Origin: Roseiarcus sp963822215
GTDB taxonomy: Bacteria; Pseudomonadota; Alphaproteobacteria; Rhizobiales; Beijerinckiaceae
Assembly: GCA_963822215.1 (NCBI GenBank)
Contig: CAWGGX010000003.1
Coordinates: 1,240,001-1,304,000, forward strand
DNA length: 64,000 nucleotides
Direction of reading: 5' to 3'
In this document: positions 56,090 to 64,000 of the stretch, piece after piece
Numbering within the stretch: position 1 is the stretch's first letter
Layout of the letters: each line of letters starts with the position of its first letter
Translations under genes and position numbers: made by a program
The notes under the pieces: model-generated
Told to the model about the DNA's origin: nothing
What the model saw: only the letters and a program-made list of their open reading frames with translations
The model's database searches: none

Positions 56090-56148
56090 CGGCGAGCGCA
56101 GCCGAAAGGGGCGCTTTTCCGCCATATCGCTCCATGAGGATGTGACCC
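56090..56148 (+). promoter_or_regulatory. ROSE-like RNA thermometer in the hsp20 leader
   Basis: The last part of the leader reads GCTCCATGAGGAT, close to the ROSE pattern GCUCCUUGGAGGAU in which UCC pairs with the ribosome site AGGA at low temperature. An upstream GC-rich hairpin (about 56090-56135) would complete the element. Rhizobial small heat-shock genes are typically controlled this way. Base pairing was judged by eye. Confidence 0.45.
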
Positions 56149-56625
56149 ATGTTGAACTATGATCTTTCCCCGTTCTATCGCTCCACCGTTGGTTTCGACC
56201 GCCTGCTGTCGATGCTCGACAAGGCCGTCGGCGCCGAGCAGAACACGCCCGCCTATCCGCCCTACAATATCGAGCGGACCGGCGACAACGCGTATCGGAT
56301 CACGCTCGCGGTCGCCGGCTTCTCCGAGAAGGAGCTTTCGGTCGAGACCCGCGAAGACACGCTGACCGTGCGCGGCGCGAAGGAAACAAGCGCCAAGGAC
56401 GACAAGCGCGACGTGCTTTATCAGGGCATCGCTGGCCGCGCCTTCGAGCGCCGCTTCCAGCTTGCCGACCACGTCGTCGTGACCGGAGCGACCAGCGAAA
56501 ACGGGCTCCTGCACATTGACCTCGTCCGCGAGGTGGCCGAGGCGCAGAAGCCGCGCACCATCGCGATCAACGGCGGCAAGCCCGCCAAGACGATCGAGGC
56601 TACGGCCGAGAAGCAGGCCGCGTAA
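56149..56625 (+). CDS. Small heat-shock protein (Hsp20/IbpA-like)
   Basis: This 158-residue alpha-crystallin-domain chaperone has LSPFYRSTVGFDRLLSML, PPYNIERTGDNAYRITLAVA, GFSEKELSVETREDTLTVRG, then IAGRAFERRFQLADHVVV and an N-G-L-L-x-I/V motif (NGLLHIDL). It prevents aggregation of heat-damaged proteins as an oligomer. It is preceded by an RpoH-like promoter and ROSE-like leader and followed by a terminator, so it is monocistronic. Confidence 0.95.
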   Translation: MLNYDLSPFYRSTVGFDRLLSMLDKAVGAEQNTPAYPPYNIERTGDNAYRITLAVAGFSEKELSVETREDTLTVRGAKETSAKDDKRDVLYQGIAGRAFERRFQLADHVVVTGATSENGLLHIDLVREVAEAQKPRTIAINGGKPAKTIEATAEKQAA

Positions 56626-56651
56626 CGCGAACTGATCGGGCCAGAGCCCAA

Positions 56652-56676
56652 GGGCGTCCTTCCGGACGCCCTTTTT
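56652..56676 (+). terminator. Terminator after hsp20
   Basis: GGGCGTCC-TTCC-GGACGCCC followed by five T, 26 bases after the hsp20 stop. Confidence 0.92.
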
Positions 56677-56698
56677 CCTGTGTGCCCCGTCCGGCGAT

Positions 56699-57769
56699 TT
56701 ACGCCGCCGAGGTCGGTGAGCCGGCGAGGTCGGCGAGCCGGTCGATCTCGCGGTCGTCGGTCTCGAACGACGTCACCAGTCGCACCAAGGTTTCGCCGGC
56801 GCCCGGCGCCCGCTCGGCGTTGAGCGCGCGCGTGCTCCACGGGTGGAGCTGCGCGCCGGCCGCGCGCCAGGTATCGACCGTCGCATTGGGCGCGACGGCG
56901 AACACCTCGTTGGCCTCCGTCGGCCAGGCGATCCGGAGCCCCGGCGCGCCTGACAGCCGCCCGCTCAGCCGCCTGGCTGCGGCGTTGGCGCGCCCGGCGA
57001 GCCTAAGCCAAAGGCCTGCGGTCAGATAGGCCTCCATTTGCGCGCCGAGGAAGCGCCCTTTCGACAGCGTGTGTCCCGCGCGCTTGCGCAAGTAGGCGAA
57101 GTTCGCCGCCAGCGCCGGGTCGAAAAAGACCACCGCCTCGCAGGCGAGCGCGCCGTTCTTGGTCGCCCCGAACGACAGCGCGTCGATCCCCGCGCGCCAC
57201 GTCATGTCGGCCGGCGAGACGCCGAGGGACACGAGCGCATTGGCGAAGCGCGCTCCGTCCATGTGCGTTCTCACCCCGGCGGCGCGGGCGGCTCCTGAGA
57301 GCGCCGCGATCTCGTCGACGCCGTAGATCGTTCCGGCCTCGGTCGCCTGCGACAGCGACAGCGCGCCGGGCTGGGCTGACTTGACCAGCCCGCGCGGAAA
57401 GCGCTCCAGCGTCTCGCCGAGCGCGCTCGGCGTCAGCTTCCCGCCCTCTCCGGGAATCCCGATCAGCTTGGCGCCGCCGGTGAAGAATTCGGGGGCGGAG
57501 CATTCGTCGTCATGGATATGCGCCTCCTCGTGGCAGAACACGGCCTCCCAGGACCGGGCGAGCGCCGAAAGCGCAAGCGCGTTCGCCGCCGTCCCCGTCG
57601 CCACGAGGAAGGCTTCGACCTTCGTCTCGAACACATCGCTGAGCTTGGCCGTGGCCCGCGCCGAATAATCGTCCGCGCCGTAGGCCGGCGCGTTGACCCG
57701 GGACGAAGCGGCGATAGCCTCGAGAATTTCCGGCGCGACCCCTGCGCCGTTGTCGCTCGCGAAGTTCAT
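56699..57769 (-). CDS. Low-specificity L-threonine aldolase family protein
   Basis: This 356-residue PLP enzyme of the beta-eliminating lyase group starts MNFASDNGAGVAPEILEAIA. It has FLVATGTAANALALSAL (cofactor phosphate region), HIHDDECSAPEFF, THMDGARFANALV (Asp to pyridine N) and the Schiff-base Lys in LSFGATKNGA. It splits threonine or allo-threonine to glycine and acetaldehyde. The start at 57769 matches the family. The gene faces hsp20 tail-to-tail. Confidence 0.92.
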   Translation of the reverse strand: MNFASDNGAGVAPEILEAIAASSRVNAPAYGADDYSARATAKLSDVFETKVEAFLVATGTAANALALSALARSWEAVFCHEEAHIHDDECSAPEFFTGGAKLIGIPGEGGKLTPSALGETLERFPRGLVKSAQPGALSLSQATEAGTIYGVDEIAALSGAARAAGVRTHMDGARFANALVSLGVSPADMTWRAGIDALSFGATKNGALACEAVVFFDPALAANFAYLRKRAGHTLSKGRFLGAQMEAYLTAGLWLRLAGRANAAARRLSGRLSGAPGLRIAWPTEANEVFAVAPNATVDTWRAAGAQLHPWSTRALNAERAPGAGETLVRLVTSFETDDREIDRLADLAGSPTSAA

Positions 57770-58132
57770 AGCAATCCCTTTCCGTCGGCGCGCGGCGCCG
57801 GATATTTCGGCGCCTTGACGACTTGTCGACGCCGGGTTCGGCGCCTGCCAAAAAAACGCCCAACTCCCCGCTTGTGTCCCCGGCGCATTTCTGGCAAGGT
57901 CGACGATTAGGACAGTTTTGCTGACCATTTCCGCGCTCGAGGCCCAGAGGCCCCGCCGCGGGCGGAAAAGCGAGGCCACAGCGTTGTCGTATCGAACGAC
58001 GAAAACGGATAGAAAAAAATCCGACGCGTGAAGCCTTTCCGCTGCGCGCGGCGCAGCCCTATGACGAAACGCCTTCAAAGTTTGGAATGACAGTTGCATA
58101 GAATTGGCGACTGTCCCCCGGGGAGCAGAAAG
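57770..58132. other. Divergent promoter region upstream of gltB (363 bases)
   Basis: No gene is seen. The region lies between divergent threonine aldolase and gltB genes and contains an A-rich tract near 58008-58020. A promoter for gltB must lie here, but I could not fix its boxes. Confidence 0.4.
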
Positions 58133-62845
<4,713 letters not shown>

Positions 62846-62872
62846 GGGTGAAAGACACGCGGGCGAGACGGG

Positions 62873-63118
62873 GTGCGATTCAGCGAGCACGCCAAGGTCC
62901 GGATGACCGAACGCGGCATCCGGACCGACTGGGTCGAACGAACGATTGAGCGCCCGGAATTCGTCCGCCCAAGCGTTTTGCACGCGGCGCGAAAGTCTGC
63001 GTTTTGTCGTATTGAAGAGTTAGGTAATCGTTGGTTGCACGTCGTGTTTGAGGTCGTGGACAGCGAAAAGATCGTGGTGTCAGCCTACGTCGATCACAAG
63101 GCGGAGAAGAGGCGATGA
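62873..63118 (+). CDS. DUF4258 domain protein (toxin-like)
   Basis: This 81-residue protein begins at a GTG (RFSEHAKVRMTERGIRTDWV), continues IERPEFVRPS and ends VFEVVDSEKIVVSAYVDHK, the layout of DUF4258 (a small RelE/BrnT-like alpha-beta fold). Such proteins are often found next to a DUF2283 partner and are suspected toxins. It starts 27 bases after gltB and overlaps the following gene by four bases (ATGA). Activity is not shown by sequence. Confidence 0.8.
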   Translation: MRFSEHAKVRMTERGIRTDWVERTIERPEFVRPSVLHAARKSAFCRIEELGNRWLHVVFEVVDSEKIVVSAYVDHKAEKRR

Positions 63119-63510
63119 ATATTCGACCGTCTGAATCCACACTTGTCGTCCATTTCAGTGAGGCGAAAGTCGACCACGTGGATGATTGCGAGGGCGTCCT
63201 CGTCGGCTACGACGAGCGTGGCCGAATCGTCGACATTGCCGTGCGGGCCAAAAATGGGCCGGGACGACTGGACTTGGTCGAAGACGGCCTCGGCGGGTTT
63301 CCCGCGAGAGTGACCTACGATGCAGAGGCTGACGCGATCGCTGTCGACTTGGACAAATCACCCTACGCAGACTCGGACGAAATCCTGCCGAACCTCGTCG
63401 TCGACCGCGATGTCGAGGGCTTCATTCGCGGCTTGGAATTCTTGAACGCGTCGCGCTTCTTCTCGGAGGAGGCGATTTCACACGTTCGAAACCATGCAAT
63501 TCTGCTCTGA
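63115..63510 (+). CDS. DUF2283 domain protein, two tandem DUF2283-like halves
   Basis: This 131-residue protein ends with a clear DUF2283 domain (VTYDAEADAIAVDLDKSPYA, DEILPNLVVDRDVEGFIRGLE, FLNASRF). The first half (LVVHFSEAKVDHVDDCEGVL, VGYDERGRIVDIAV) looks like a second, degenerate copy of the same fold. Most DUF2283 proteins are about 65-75 residues with one domain. It is the likely partner of the DUF4258 protein, with overlapping genes. An antitoxin-like role is inferred from pairing only. Confidence 0.78.
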   Translation: MNIRPSESTLVVHFSEAKVDHVDDCEGVLVGYDERGRIVDIAVRAKNGPGRLDLVEDGLGGFPARVTYDAEADAIAVDLDKSPYADSDEILPNLVVDRDVEGFIRGLEFLNASRFFSEEAISHVRNHAILL

Positions 63511-63642
63511 TCTGGGGTTCGCTCATGAGGGCGGCTTCGATCTTGCATCGGGGGTCGCGATAGGAGAACGGATCGCGCGTCGCGAGGCGCGGCTGGAGCG
63601 GGTTCAAGCCTGCCTCGGGAACGTTACGGGGAAGATCAAGGT

Positions 63643-64000
63643 ATGGGCAAGGTGACGGGTTTTCTGGAAATCGATCGCGTGGATCGGCGCTACGCCCCCG
63701 CCTCCGACCGCATTCGCCATTATCGCGAATTCATGATCCCCTTGAGCGAGGAATCGACGCGCAACCAGGCGGCGCGCTGCATGAACTGCGGCATCCCCTA
63801 TTGCCACAACGGATGCCCGGTCAACAATCAGATCCCGGACTGGAACGAACTCGCCTACCGCGGCGAATGGCGGGAGGCGGCGCGGAACCTCCTGTCGACC
63901 AATAATTTCCCCGAGGTCACCGGCCGCGTCTGCCCCGCGCCCTGCGAGGCGTCCTGTACGCTCAACATCCAGGACACGCCCGTCACGATCAAGACGATCG
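63643..64000 (+). CDS. gltD: Glutamate synthase small subunit, N-terminal part (runs off the window)
   Basis: The visible 119 residues (MGKVTGFLEIDRVDRRYAPA onward) carry the N-terminal double [4Fe-4S] domain: CMNCGIPYCHNGCPVNNQIP and then RVCPAPCEASCTLNIQD. The FAD and NADPH domains lie beyond 64000. It transfers electrons from NADPH to GltB. A gap of 132 bases separates it from the DUF2283 gene. The reading frame is open at the window edge. Confidence 0.96.
   Translation, partial: MGKVTGFLEIDRVDRRYAPASDRIRHYREFMIPLSEESTRNQAARCMNCGIPYCHNGCPVNNQIPDWNELAYRGEWREAARNLLSTNNFPEVTGRVCPAPCEASCTLNIQDTPVTIKTI

Overview
The window is GC-rich (about two-thirds G+C by eye) and carries the genes of an alphaproteobacterium, most likely of the order Hyphomicrobiales. 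The evidence is a leuS-lptE pair, cpdR divergent from an N-formylglutamate amidohydrolase gene, a DUF2852 protein, a CIRCE-controlled groESL operon, a 6S-like RNA, a BclA/SbmA-type peptide transporter and many short palindromic intergenic repeats. A family within the order (Beijerinckiaceae/Methylocystaceae-like) is only a guess. No tRNA, rRNA or CRISPR array was seen.

Layout. 0-1 kb: a HlyD-like periplasmic adaptor. 1.3-6.8 kb (minus strand): a haem-copper-oxidase-like gene set consisting of an MsbA-type ABC exporter, ctaB, a 41-residue CoxF-like peptide, a DUF420/CtaM-like protein, a subunit-I-like protein with an altered CuB site, and a TlpA-like thioredoxin. 6.8-9.9 kb: a DHFR-like protein, a DUF4239 protein, and a methyltransferase overlapping a glycosyltransferase. 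10.2-14.7 kb: an amidase and an oligopeptide-type binding protein, separated by a complete IS4-family element with a 9-bp target duplication inside a palindromic repeat. 14.9-17.8 kb: a GDCCVxC protein, a DUF2852 protein, 59-bp tandem repeats, an SDR and a Phd/PIN toxin-antitoxin pair. 18.2-22 kb: a paoABC-like molybdenum aldehyde oxidoreductase. 22-25.5 kb: a hydrolase, a frameshifted secreted protein behind a CRP-like promoter, and an HTH protein whose C-terminal half is built from 165-bp repeats carrying an intergenic palindrome. 25.5-29.3 kb: dppBCDF without its binding protein.

29.3-36.9 kb: lptE, leuS, a ParBc_2 protein, hisN, the 6S-like RNA, the N-formylglutamate hydrolase, cpdR and pheC. 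36.9-41.4 kb: a nest of ~124-bp repeats, two overlapping genes for membrane-anchored proteins, and two small secreted proteins. 41.5-43.7 kb: groESL. 44.4-54 kb: ppk2, then an accessory stretch with a TIR-STAND-TPR protein, a Phd/PIN pair (its toxin interrupted by a stop) between two copies of the 3' end of a DUF445 gene, the BclA-like transporter and a HigBA pair. 54-58 kb: a hypothetical protein, a META-domain protein, a heat-shock-controlled Hsp20 and a threonine aldolase. 58-64 kb: gltB and the start of gltD, with a DUF4258/DUF2283 gene pair between them.

The TIR-STAND-TPR gene is the best candidate for an undescribed defence or signalling system. It sits in a repeat-bounded neighbourhood with toxin-antitoxin genes. 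One caution affects interpretation: several genes, including essential groEL, are broken by single-base changes in short G or C runs, so some apparent pseudogenes may be sequence errors.
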